This document shows positions 45,748-54,638 of a stretch of 54,638 nt of DNA, one piece after another. Each line of letters opens with the position of its first letter. The first letter of the stretch is position 1. Both the position numbers and the translations under genes were made by a program. Source of the DNA: Obelidium mucronatum (lineage: Eukaryota; Chytridiomycota; Chytridiomycetes; Chytridiales; Chytriomycetaceae); contig JAIVFH010000185.1 of the NCBI GenBank assembly GCA_025765595.1, forward strand, positions 1 to 54,638, given 5' to 3'. The notes under the pieces were generated by a model. The model searched no databases. It saw only the letters and a program-made list of their open reading frames with translations, and had not been told where the DNA came from.

Positions 45748-46728
45748 ATGTATCCAACGCCAACTACACCAACTCCTTCCCCATACAAATTACATTACGT
45801 CGGAAGTACCTTAAGCAATCAACCCATCACTGGATCACCTGCTTCAATTGATGGGAACGCGAACCAGTCCATACACCTCATCGATGATAAACCAATCCGT
45901 CTTGGCTGCTTGGCCGAACAATCAACCCGCCTTGAATCGCTGCCAAGAACTCTTCCGCCTTTATCAATGTTCCAATTGGTTCAGCAATACTCACCTTATC
46001 TGTCTCCATTGGATTTCTCACAGGCTCATTCCAGCCAATTGTTTGATTCCCACACTCAAAACACAAATGCCCCTGCTTCGCCAACACCGCCTCCGAAAAT
46101 CCAGACATTGAGATCCAATTGCATGATTTATCCAGTTTCGTTAATTTCATCATCTGTCGCTCCAACACCACAAAGAATCATGAAACCAAGAGTCGCGAAA
46201 CTCCACCAATCAAACAACAAAATCCCCCTTTATCGTCCTTCATCACCATCAGCTTCATCTCATAGCTATTTGCCTTCTTTGGTAGACAAGAAAAAGAGAT
46301 ACACCAGACAGCACTGTTTCTGGCCAGGCTGCAATTCTTCCTTCTCAAATAAATCGCATTTGGCGCGTCACCAGAGAATCCACACCAACGAGAAACCATT
46401 TCCTTGTTTGAAACAGGGCTGTACGTGGCGGTTTGCGAGACCTGATCATTTGAAGCAACATCTGGATAAGGTACACTGTTCTGATTCAGATGATTCAGAG
46501 GATGATGGTGAATACCATGCCACCAATATAGCTACTGCCGATCCCACTCCCACTGCCACGGTCAAGGCCGCCGCCTCTGTTACTACGGCTACTACAACTG
46601 TTTTGCCTGATATTGCTACCGTTACTACTGCCTCTGCTCCAGATACTGATTTCACTCAAGGACAAGAAGACAAGCAGAAATCGCATGCTTCTGTTGATTC
46701 TGATATCGACTACTTTTCGTGGTTGTAG
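45748..46728 (+). CDS. C2H2 zinc-finger transcription factor, two fingers
   Basis: Single exon, 326 aa. A Pro/Ser/Thr/Gln-rich N-terminal region of about 190 residues is followed by a basic KKKRYTRQH. Two adjacent C2H2 fingers come next: C-x4-C-x12-H-x3-H and C-x4-C-x12-H-x4-H, joined by the canonical TNEKPF linker. The fingers use the spaced-Cys pattern of fungal and animal DNA-binding regulators. An acidic Asp/Glu/Ser stretch (SDSDDSEDDGE) and a Thr/Ala-rich tail could be activation regions. I chose the start at 45748; the open frame upstream overlaps the divergent Crinkler's first exon and is an artefact. Confidence 0.8.
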   Translation: MYPTPTTPTPSPYKLHYVGSTLSNQPITGSPASIDGNANQSIHLIDDKPIRLGCLAEQSTRLESLPRTLPPLSMFQLVQQYSPYLSPLDFSQAHSSQLFDSHTQNTNAPASPTPPPKIQTLRSNCMIYPVSLISSSVAPTPQRIMKPRVAKLHQSNNKIPLYRPSSPSASSHSYLPSLVDKKKRYTRQHCFWPGCNSSFSNKSHLARHQRIHTNEKPFPCLKQGCTWRFARPDHLKQHLDKVHCSDSDDSEDDGEYHATNIATADPTPTATVKAAASVTTATTTVLPDIATVTTASAPDTDFTQGQEDKQKSHASVDSDIDYFSWL

Positions 46729-46940
46729 CATAACAACAACCCTCTCACTTTGAACATGTTTATTATTTTTTTATTTGCTGCTGCATGCTGATATCACACT
46801 CTCGACTCATTATACCATATTTGTTTATAGCTGACTTTTTTAATTTGTTGGTGCCACAAAACACATCTAAACTTAATACAAAAAAGGAAGAACCGAGAAA
46901 TAGTAAAAATAAAATACGTTAACCAAGAACAGCTCATTCT

Positions 46941-47204
46941 TTACCGCTTCTTTATTCCTCTCTTTTTTTTCCCACTCCCCATCACCTCAATAATTGGTTC
47001 ATACTCAACCCTTTTCCGTTTCCCAACGATTCCTTTACACAAAGACGGTGATTCCCCACACGTGCATTCCCCGCTGTACTCGGGACCGCCTACGTCTAAG
47101 GCCGAGTAGTTGATTGTGAGCTCTGTATTCCCGGGAATCGTTCGGAGAGCAAATATGACGACTCGTGGAGGCTTTTTTGTTTTTGATCGTGTGTATATCT
47201 GTGC

Positions 47205-47254
<50 letters not shown>

Positions 47255-50040
47255 TTGAGGCGTTTTGTTTTGAAATATAAATTGCAATTACCAGAATCGC
47301 TCGACAATTCGGTTTACATGAATGGTTCTGTGTTCAAAGAGTATAGAATCCCAGTGAATTTAGATCGCGAAATTGAAAGAAAAAAAAAGATATACGCACA
47401 ATGAACCGGGTATAATTGCACGAATAAGTAGCATCGATTCCGAATTGATCTATACCATTGTGTCGCACAATCAACATATCACGCTGAATGAGGTTTGTTT
47501 TCTTGTACATTGCTTGGCGGATTTCGATCCCCGTCGTGCCAATAATATTTCCAATGTAATCACCGATATAGGTTCCATGAGCAATCATCTCGCTGTTTTT
47601 TTTTTTTTTTGGAAACGATTAGTTTCAAGCAAAGAATATTGGTTGATTACCTACCTTGTGAATAGACCTGAACGAAAAAGGACATTTTGACAGAAAAAAA
47701 AACAATCACGAATTAGTAAAAAGTTCAAAGATAAATAATACTTCAATCAAAGTCGAATACCAACCCCACTCTAAAAGAAAAGAAAGAGGGTGTCAAACCA
47801 AAAAAAAAAAAACGCCAAAAAAAAAACGAGACTCACCACAACTCGACGCCTTTACAACCAATCCCTTCAACATATTTTGTCTCAGATAAGAGTTCAACGC
47901 TTTGGTACTGTTTGTGCATGTGCGTTTTTCAGCGCAGCTGCAAGCGCAAGCGTCGCCACATTCAATAACTGTCGTTGAAACACAATCGCGTAGGGCATCG
48001 TTATTGAACGCAGGGTTATTCATCGCAGTTATGCATGAGCACGCCGTACTGGCACAGAGCGCTCCTTCGGTATCGCAGGTACATCCACGCAGTTCTTCAC
48101 TGTCTAGTGGGTTGAACAAGTCCTGTATCATGTATACAATGTTCGTCATAACATACTCATCAACGTACTAAAAAGAAAAAAAAAATCAAAATCAGCAAAT
48201 ATATGGTAATTGCTTTTGTTGTTTGGCGGGCACTCAACTCTACGCTCAGGAATCCCTACTTCATAAGCCGGTTTATCGACTCGGACCCCAATGCTTCCAA
48301 AACCCGTCGAGTCCATTGCCGACTTTTCTACAGTCTCCATAATCTCAGCAATGGCTGTGGAGCAATCACCACCCCACAGCCTCTCGAAATATGCAAATTC
48401 ATCCTCTGTCGCGTTACCATTCACACCGCCAGGAACGGCCGCCAAAATGATGCCTTCGCTCACTTCCTTGACTAATTTCGTGGAATACCTTGCGGATTCG
48501 GTGAACTTGTGGTTGAAAGTGGATGCCAAACTTTGACGATTCGGGCGCAGGATTTCATTGATGCGGTCAATGTCGAATGTGTGGGAGTAGGTGGACGGTG
48601 GCGGTGGAGCTGTTGGTGGGGACGGACTTCCCATCACTTCATCAACGTCAATGACATCTGAAGTATTCACGAGTGATGATATAGAATTATGGGGCGTTGT
48701 TCGTGCCGCTGTCGGCGATGATGCAGAAAAGTCATTCCACGATCCCTCCATCATCAACAAAGATGTCGTATCCAAGGACCCACCCAATTCAGTCCAAACA
48801 GCAAGCACTTTCTTGGGACATGTTGCAAGAACAGCTGAAAGTCCAATAAGTAAGGGGGCTTGGAAGCAAATAAGGCCCGAAGGACGACTTGCTGCAGGCA
48901 CATCTTCCCGGGACGGATTCCAAACCTCGTCCGATTCAACCTCTGAATCACCCGAAAAGAATTTAATGTACCAGCTGATGATTTTTTTTTGCATCGGGTC
49001 GTCTGAGGATCCATTTATTTCACAGCCCATCGATGGGCCATCCTTGATTTCTTGAAGTCGGGATCTGCGGAATTGTATCATTTCGGGGTCAAAAAAGGAA
49101 TGGATGAGTCGCTCAATGAGGAATTCGGCGCCTGGTAGTGTCATGTTGAACAAGTCCAAAGTCTGCCACAAAATAACGCATTTGAGAAAGGCAACAGCAA
49201 AGAAACTAAAAAAAAAATGAGAGAAAGAACGGTCAATACCTGAGAAAATAAATCTACAGCCCAAGGCTCGATCACAGGATTCTCAATCCGCTTCGGTTTC
49301 TTGAGAGTTATTTTTGCACCTCTTGGTTGCACAGATGCAAGCTGAGGCGCCGAATAAGAGCCAGCGGAAATGGACTCAGAAATACCAGGGGATTTGATTG
49401 GAATGCGGTTATAAAGCGAATTTGCTGAACGCGAAGATACATCTTTTTGTTGACAGTTGCTGGTATTCCGTGTTACATCAGAACGGAACGTTTTGACGGT
49501 TTGAAACAGATCTTCCTCCTCGTTCTCGTTTAAATCCACATGAAAACTTTCATCATCAATAACACTTGTGGCTTTCGAATTCGGCATAGAAGGAGCTGAG
49601 GGAGTTGCAACGCAGCTGTCTGGCTGAGTATGGACAGCAGCACCGGCCTTATCATCATCCTCGCTTTCACAGAGATCGATAGGTTCACTGGGAGGTATTT
49701 TCGTTATCAGAGTTTTTGTTTCTTGGGGAAAGTAGTTTGATACTGAAGTCTGCTTCTTGCGCTGGTTTGCGTGAAGAGACGCTGTGTTAACAACAAGGCT
49801 CGGCTTCTCAAAATCCAATGGTTTCTTTGCCGAACTCTTCATTGCTTCGTGTCTCTTTGCTGGGACTGAGATAGGCTTTCCCTTTGCATTTGGGTCAGGA
49901 GTGGCGACAGTCTTGCCGAACGACAAAGCCGCTTTAAGCGCCGATGAATATATTCTTTTGGAGCCACTTTGTTCGTCGTTAATTGGAGGAATCGGAGCCC
50001 TATTTGCGAGTTGCTCGTAGTTGTTCGTACGTGAGGACAT
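46941..50040 (-). CDS. SET-domain histone-lysine N-methyltransferase (SUV39/pre-SET type)
   Basis: Eight exons: 49240-50040, 48239-49162, 47837-48167, 47765-47770, 47655-47667, 47400-47592, 47292-47327 and 46941-47198. All phases match and give 853 aa. A disordered N-terminal half contains a PCNA-type-like motif (TSVSNYFPQ). The pre-SET region has clustered cysteines (GCTCDTEGALC, CACSCAEKRTC). The SET domain shows WGLFTSEMIAHGTYIGDYIG, then RFINHSCKPNC (SAM and catalytic core) and LTINYSA. A post-SET CTCGESPSLC completes the zinc site. The pre-SET/SET/post-SET order fits an H3K9-type heterochromatin enzyme, which is inference. Exons of 6 and 13 nt encode the junction into the SET domain. Confidence 0.85.
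47207..47249. repeat. Poly-T tract of 43 bases in the last SET-gene intron
   Basis: On the coding strand it is poly-A lying between the NHSC exon and the post-SET exon. Length is probably variable. Confidence 0.9.
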
Positions 50041-50675
50041 CGCCTCAAAAATAAAAAACAAAGAAAAAAATTCAAAAAAATACCAACTGCCAATGCGGTC
50101 GTATCAGTTCAGGCAGCGTCAATCTGCCGGTTTCGAACGGAGAAAGATGCTTTTCTCTTTGCTTAAAAATCCTTTATTTCTGTCCTTTTGATGTGTTTCC
50201 ACTACACGGTCCAACCATGGACAATTTCCTTCATTTGCGAAAACGACACTCTTTCTTCGGGGTTCACTTTGAGGCAGCAACCCTCCAGAACGACGCGTTT
50301 CCTTCAAGACATCCCATTTCTCATTCCCACTTGATGTTCCAGTTTCTCCCAACCCTCACCGCAAACTCCCAACTCCAGGGTATCCTTTGTGGTTGAGTGA
50401 AGTACGACAGAATCATCCTGTGGTTGCTCCGGCTTCGCGGTCTCTTGGACACGTTTTATGGTGTTTTTGTTTTTTAATTATTTAATGGGGTGAGTGTGTG
50501 TAATAAATAATCAATAAAAGAAAATGCATAATTGATTGCTGTTGAAAGAACCTTATCGAATTGTCGGGTGATTACGCCCAACAGTGAGGCTGCTCCCGAC
50601 CGCTTTTCAATCTCACTTTTTTTGTTTTTCCTTTGAAACAAGCCAAGTTTCCCCAAAAACTGCTTTGAAAACCCA
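50041..50675. other. Intergenic with a weak minus-strand gene fragment (50119-50480)
   Basis: On the minus strand, two frames carry protein-like text in order: a Glu/Gln/Thr-rich stretch (KRVQETAKPEQPQDD) and LKVNPEERVSFSQM, which recalls the last helix of protein kinases (the N-P-x-x-R element). They are in different frames and no full kinase lies nearby. It may be a relic, or the end of an unrecognised small gene. The rest, up to 50675, is an AT-rich promoter region for the plus-strand receptor gene. Confidence 0.3.
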
Positions 50676-52294
50676 ATGCACATCTCTTACGGTTTAGGAG
50701 CTCTATTTGCCAGCGTGATTGTTTCTGTTCAAGCTCAGTCGACCTCATGTCCCTTTGCTGCTGGCTCTGCTCCCTTTGCCTCATTGACAGCAACGAGTAA
50801 TCAACCAGTTTACTTTGTCAAAAACGCATACACACATTGGCTAACCACTTTTACTCAGCTTTAAACTATGCGCAAAACTTCAAAATCGCAATCACTCCTT
50901 ACACTGTTACTCTCACCATTGACAACACTACAACAGTGCTTCAAGCATGCAATGCACCAACCCAAACACCCGGTGCCATTACCGTCCCAGTATCCTCGGT
51001 CTCCATCAATCAGGAAGCTGTTCTCGGATTCATTGAACGCCTAAACAAACAGTCTTCAATCTCATCCATTGGATCTCAATATGCAACGTCAAGCTGCACC
51101 CAAACCAAACCCACTTCCGGATCTTCCCAAATCACATTCGGAACCACTGGAATCAATGTCAGCAAAGCAATTCTTTCTGAACAAAGCCCTCTCGCGCAGG
51201 GAGAATGGCTTGTGTTTTTCGATGCCTTTTACGGATTCACCGGGAACAGTATCCAGACGTTTGCGACCGTTGTGAATCAATACAAGTGTCTGCAAGGGAA
51301 AGTTAATTCGTATAAAACTACAAAAGCTGCTATTGCCAACGCGCTTCCTATTGCCGTGATCTCTGCTGCTGATCTATCAACCAACACGGTCGTTGTTCCA
51401 CAGAATGTTAAGTTCTGGACCACTTTGATTCAAGATGCTGGAGCTGTTCCTTTGGTTTCCAGTGACAGCAGTAGTTTCCAAAATTTGGCTCACACCGCCG
51501 ACTTGATTTTTGATACCACCAACGAAGGAACTGTTAGTTACGATATCCTTCTTTGGAACAAGATTTACGGGTTGAATCCACAAACTCAAGGATACAATTT
51601 TCTGAATGGATTCAAGAGTCAGATTTGGCGATTTGATCACATTGCAGATGAAGGCCATAATGATTTTTACCAGTCAAGTCCAGCGCAACCTGAGCTCTTG
51701 CTTGCCGGTAAATATATTTATAATTCATTCACTTTAAAAGAAAACTCATCAATCTATACAGATGTAATTAGTGTTCTCTCTGAAAAGTACTTTGGCGTAG
51801 GCTTCGAAAACAAGTGGACTCGAAATCTGGCCAATTCTGCTGGTTACGAACAAGTGACAGCGGCGTGTCCTGCAACATTCACAATGCACTACAACGGTGT
51901 TTACTGTACTGATTCCAATACGTTTACTCCAGACTTTGGCCGTTACTACAACCCTTCTGGAATACCACTTACTCAGACTGAGGTTCCTACAACTACTCTT
52001 GCTGCTGGGGTTATTGGTGGGATAGTCGGAGGTGTTCTGGTTGGGCTTGCGTTGATTTCTGGCGCTGTTTGGTACATTGGTCGTAAGAGAACTCTTTCTG
52101 GTGCTGATAAAACGGGACAGAGTCCTTTCACTTGGGTTAAAGATGCGGTTTCTGGAAGGCGTTTTGCAACGTTGGAGGAAGAAGGTATTATTTCACCGGC
52201 CAATCTTCCTATCAAAGCTGTTAATACAAATCGCGTCGTAAATGGAGCCACGGGCAGTGTGTTGTTGGGTGAAGACAGTGCTGGAAGAGTCTGA
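50676..52294 (+). CDS. Type I membrane protein with binding-protein-like ectodomain
   Basis: Exons 50676-50796 and 50859-52294 (62-nt phase-1 intron with GCTAACC branch-like site) give 518 aa. A signal peptide (MHISYGLGALFASVIVSVQA) starts the protein. The 400-residue ectodomain has two alpha/beta-looking halves, with PIAVISAADLSTN and FWTTLIQDAGAVPLV then ADLIFDTT. This recalls the periplasmic metal or siderophore-binding fold seen fused to membrane anchors in some fungi, but I cannot confirm it. Cysteines are few. A Gly/Val membrane helix (AGVIGGIVGGVLVGLALISG) ends in GRKR, and a 60-residue cytoplasmic tail follows. It is probably a surface receptor or scavenger. Confidence 0.6.
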
Positions 52295-52580
52295 GTCACC
52301 AACTGAATAAACTTCTGGAAAGATAATGCCTTTGCAGACCAACACTTCACCAACTGATATAGTCTAAATCGGACCTTTGGGATTACTTGTTTCAGTCCTC
52401 TCTGCTATTGAGGCTCTTGCTGCTCCCCAAATCACGCTGATGCGTTTCTTTGTATGTTGAATGACGTCAAATAATAATCTTCATGCTATTTGCGGTAACT
52501 ATTTTTTTCGGGTAAGTGCCTAATTTTGGGTTTGGGGGCACATTCTTGAAGCTGACCATCAGTTTAAATATCTGGTCAAA

Positions 52581-53776
52581 ATGACTCTGCATCTTCCACC
52601 CGAAGTCGCTGAAGCCATCCTTATACACATACCAATCAACATCAACCTAGGTTTTATTGCTGTTGCGTCTAAAACCAGTTTTGCACCTGTTCTCCTTGAA
52701 TCAGCTTACTTTGCAAACCACCACTTCAAGCACCATCTGCTGTTTTCTGAACGCGAAGATCTCTGGGACTACTTGGACCACTTTGCAATTTGTCATCAAG
52801 GTTTCCGCTTGCTTCCCAAACTCTACAAACACACAATCTACTTGAATGTCCTCATGACCAAGCACAACTTGAAAGCCGCTTCCTCTACGTCCAGTATCAT
52901 CATCATGAGCCATTTGCCTTGGGAAATGTCCCCACATCACGCCTTTGAAACCATCACCACTTTCCTGCAATCACCCGGTTTTGACCCATCCGCTAACGAC
53001 AACCGGGCTCTTCAATTCGCATGCAGAAATGGCCATTTGGAAGTAGTAGCGCTTCTTGTGTCTCTTCCTGCAGTTGACCCAGAAAGTGCATTGGAAGAAG
53101 CCTGTTGTTTTGGCCACGTGCGTATGGTTGAATTCCTCTTGAAGTTGAAGGATCCACGTATCTCTCCATTCGGCAATATCGCGCATCTTAGGGTTGCGGC
53201 AGGGAATGGTCAACTGGACCTTGTCAAAGTATTACTTGAAGATGAACGTTTTTACCTTCGTGGTGAAATTAGCCTTGCGTTGCGCGCAGCAGTGATGGGG
53301 AATCATATTGCAGTTGTAGAATTGCTTTTGAAACATCCATGGGTGGATCCGAATAGTGGGTCGATGCAGAATAATCCAATCTTGCAGGCATCTGCGCTGG
53401 GATTCCTGGATATTGTCAAGCTTTTGCTGGATCATCCAAAGATTAATCCTACAATCTGGAATTTTCAGGCGCTTGCTAATGCGCTTGAAAAGGGACACTT
53501 TGATGTGGTTCAGCTTTTGCTGGCGGATTATGAGGTGCGTTGTTGCGTTTTGGGGCTTGAAATTTTGGATATTGGGAGTCATCAGGAGGGAGATACAATA
53601 AACACGAGACTTTTGCTTGGTAAGATTGAATATCGTTTGTCTCATTTTCTTTCCTTTTTTTGTGTTGTAAGTAACTGTATTACATAGCTCAAGGAACAGG
53701 CAAGGAATTGGAGATTAAATGTACTCAAGCTTTTCTTCAATTGTTGAATGAAACTGAAGAATCCGTTGAAGAATAA
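52581..53776 (+). CDS. F-box-like / ankyrin-repeat protein
   Basis: Exons 52581-53619 and 53688-53776 (68-nt phase-1 intron) give 375 aa. The N-terminus LPPEVAEAILIHIPI is F-box-like. From residue 130, about seven ankyrin-type repeats of 32-36 residues follow. Typical lines are ALQFACRNGHLEVVALLV and ILQASALGFLDIVKLLLDHP, with a 'DP/NP' link between units. Such genes are expanded in chytrid genomes. The F-box would recruit an SCF ubiquitin ligase and the ankyrins would bind the target; this is inferred. The short last exon gives an acidic tail. Confidence 0.75.
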
Positions 53777-53840
53777 AAAATAATCTCAACTTCTACACAA
53801 CCAGGATCATGCTTTTTTAATAGTTGTAATTTTGTTGTCC

Positions 53841-54630
53841 ATGTGTCTGCACAAAGGAAGCTCAACAGCACCCACTTCCTTCGAATCGCTTCCCGTTGAA
53901 ATAATTCGAGAGATACTCATCCATGTACCGTTCCCTGGCTGCCAAGCGATTGCAATGGCATCCAAGCACCACCTTGCACCAACACTCTATCGAGACTTAA
54001 ACTTTGCCCGTCAACACTTTCGCCATCAAGACGCAGTATCAAACTTTGCTGTTATGTGGGATTTCGTGAGTAAAGTCTGCAGCAGCAGGTGGAACGCTGG
54101 AGGGCCCTTGCAGGAGACATACGTGGCCATAGTGCATGCAGAACTATTTGCTGCCGAGGATTTTACGATTGTATGGTATCCCACAGTCTCTGGGCCTGTT
54201 GCATTCCGAATCATGAAGTCTCTTTTATCGTTTCATCACTTTGACCCCACCTGCCAGAATAACAAACCAATCCGATGGGCTGCTCAAAGGGCCACTTACA
54301 AGCAGTGCAACTCCTTCTGGCTCAACCTCAGGTCAATCCTTCTGATGAAGGAAACAAGGCACTAGAACACGCATGTTACGAGCAAATTCTGAAATCGTAC
54401 AAATTCTACTTGCAGATCCAAGATTGACGTTGACGAAATATGAAGCATTTTCATGCCTTCGAAGTACCTTCTTGTCTATTTCTCGCCGTGGTGAAAGGAA
54501 TCAAGTCTTCAAGTTTCTTTTGGCTGATGATCGAGTTGATCCCTCAGACAACAATAATGCCCTTCTGGCTTTTGTACTTGACCGTTTGGAAAACTTGCGG
54601 AACAGTACGTTTGCGAAACTTGCGGGATGA
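53841..54630 (+). pseudogene. F-box-like / ankyrin-repeat paralog, frame-broken
   Basis: It starts at 53841 with an F-box-like LPVEIIREILIHVPF and is related to the gene before it. The ankyrin region reads NNKPIRWAAQ in one frame, GHLQAVQLLLAQPQVNPSDE in a second from about 54295, and EIVQILLADPRLTLTKYEAF in a third from about 54392. Two single-base losses, near 54290 and at the A run near 54388, would explain both shifts. The stop is at 54628-54630, ten bases before the window edge. This is either a decaying tandem copy or a poorly resolved sequence end. Confidence 0.6.
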
Positions 54631-54638
54631 GAATGAAA

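Overview
The window is nuclear DNA of a zoosporic, chytrid-like fungus. This is inferred from gene content: a flagellar axoneme gene (CFAP44), a five-TOG microtubule polymerase, fungal WSC-type wall receptors, Crinkler-type effectors, F-box/ankyrin proteins and a SET-domain histone methyltransferase. Genes are closely packed and intron-rich. Most introns are 40-70 nt with GT..AG ends, and several exons are only 6-15 nt long.

Layout. 1-636: frame-broken end of a flavin/NAD oxidoreductase. 811-3041 (-): secreted Gly/Ile-repeat protein. 3260-4395 (-): NSUN-type RNA m5C methyltransferase. 4439-9632 (-): three tandem WSC-domain membrane proteins. 9821-12923: two paralogous LEA2-like type II membrane proteins (+) flanking a mucin-like membrane protein (-). 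13031-20264 (+): XMAP215/ch-TOG. 20618-25060 (-): HCN/CNG-like channel with three tandem cyclic-nucleotide-binding domains and an unusual pore. 25634-27754 (+): two members of an unrecognised family; a third lies at 40396-41334 (+). 27921-40076 (-): CFAP44, split by a 4955-bp CACTA-like transposon at 28431-33385 that carries a transposase and a divergent Gln-rich accessory gene. 41491-45694 (-): two Crinkler-type genes with nearly the same first exon and unrelated C-terminal domains. 45748-46728 (+): two-finger C2H2 protein. 46941-50040 (-): SET methyltransferase. 50676-52294 (+): membrane receptor with a possible binding-protein-like ectodomain. 52581-54630 (+): two F-box-like/ankyrin genes, the second frame-broken.

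Functional themes. Much of the window concerns the cell surface and signalling (WSC proteins, the mucin-like protein, LEA2-like proteins, the channel and the receptor). CFAP44 and ch-TOG belong to the flagellum and microtubule cytoskeleton. The strongest candidates for something undescribed are the three-member family with a shared C-terminal module, the triple-CNBD channel, and the intact-looking transposon sitting exactly in a CFAP44 coding exon.

Caution. Single-base frame breaks occur in otherwise well-conserved genes (ch-TOG, the channel, one Crinkler) and cluster at both ends of the window. Some are probably consensus errors rather than biology. All exon junctions were found by hand from splice motifs, frame phase and family similarity; no alignment or transcript data were available.
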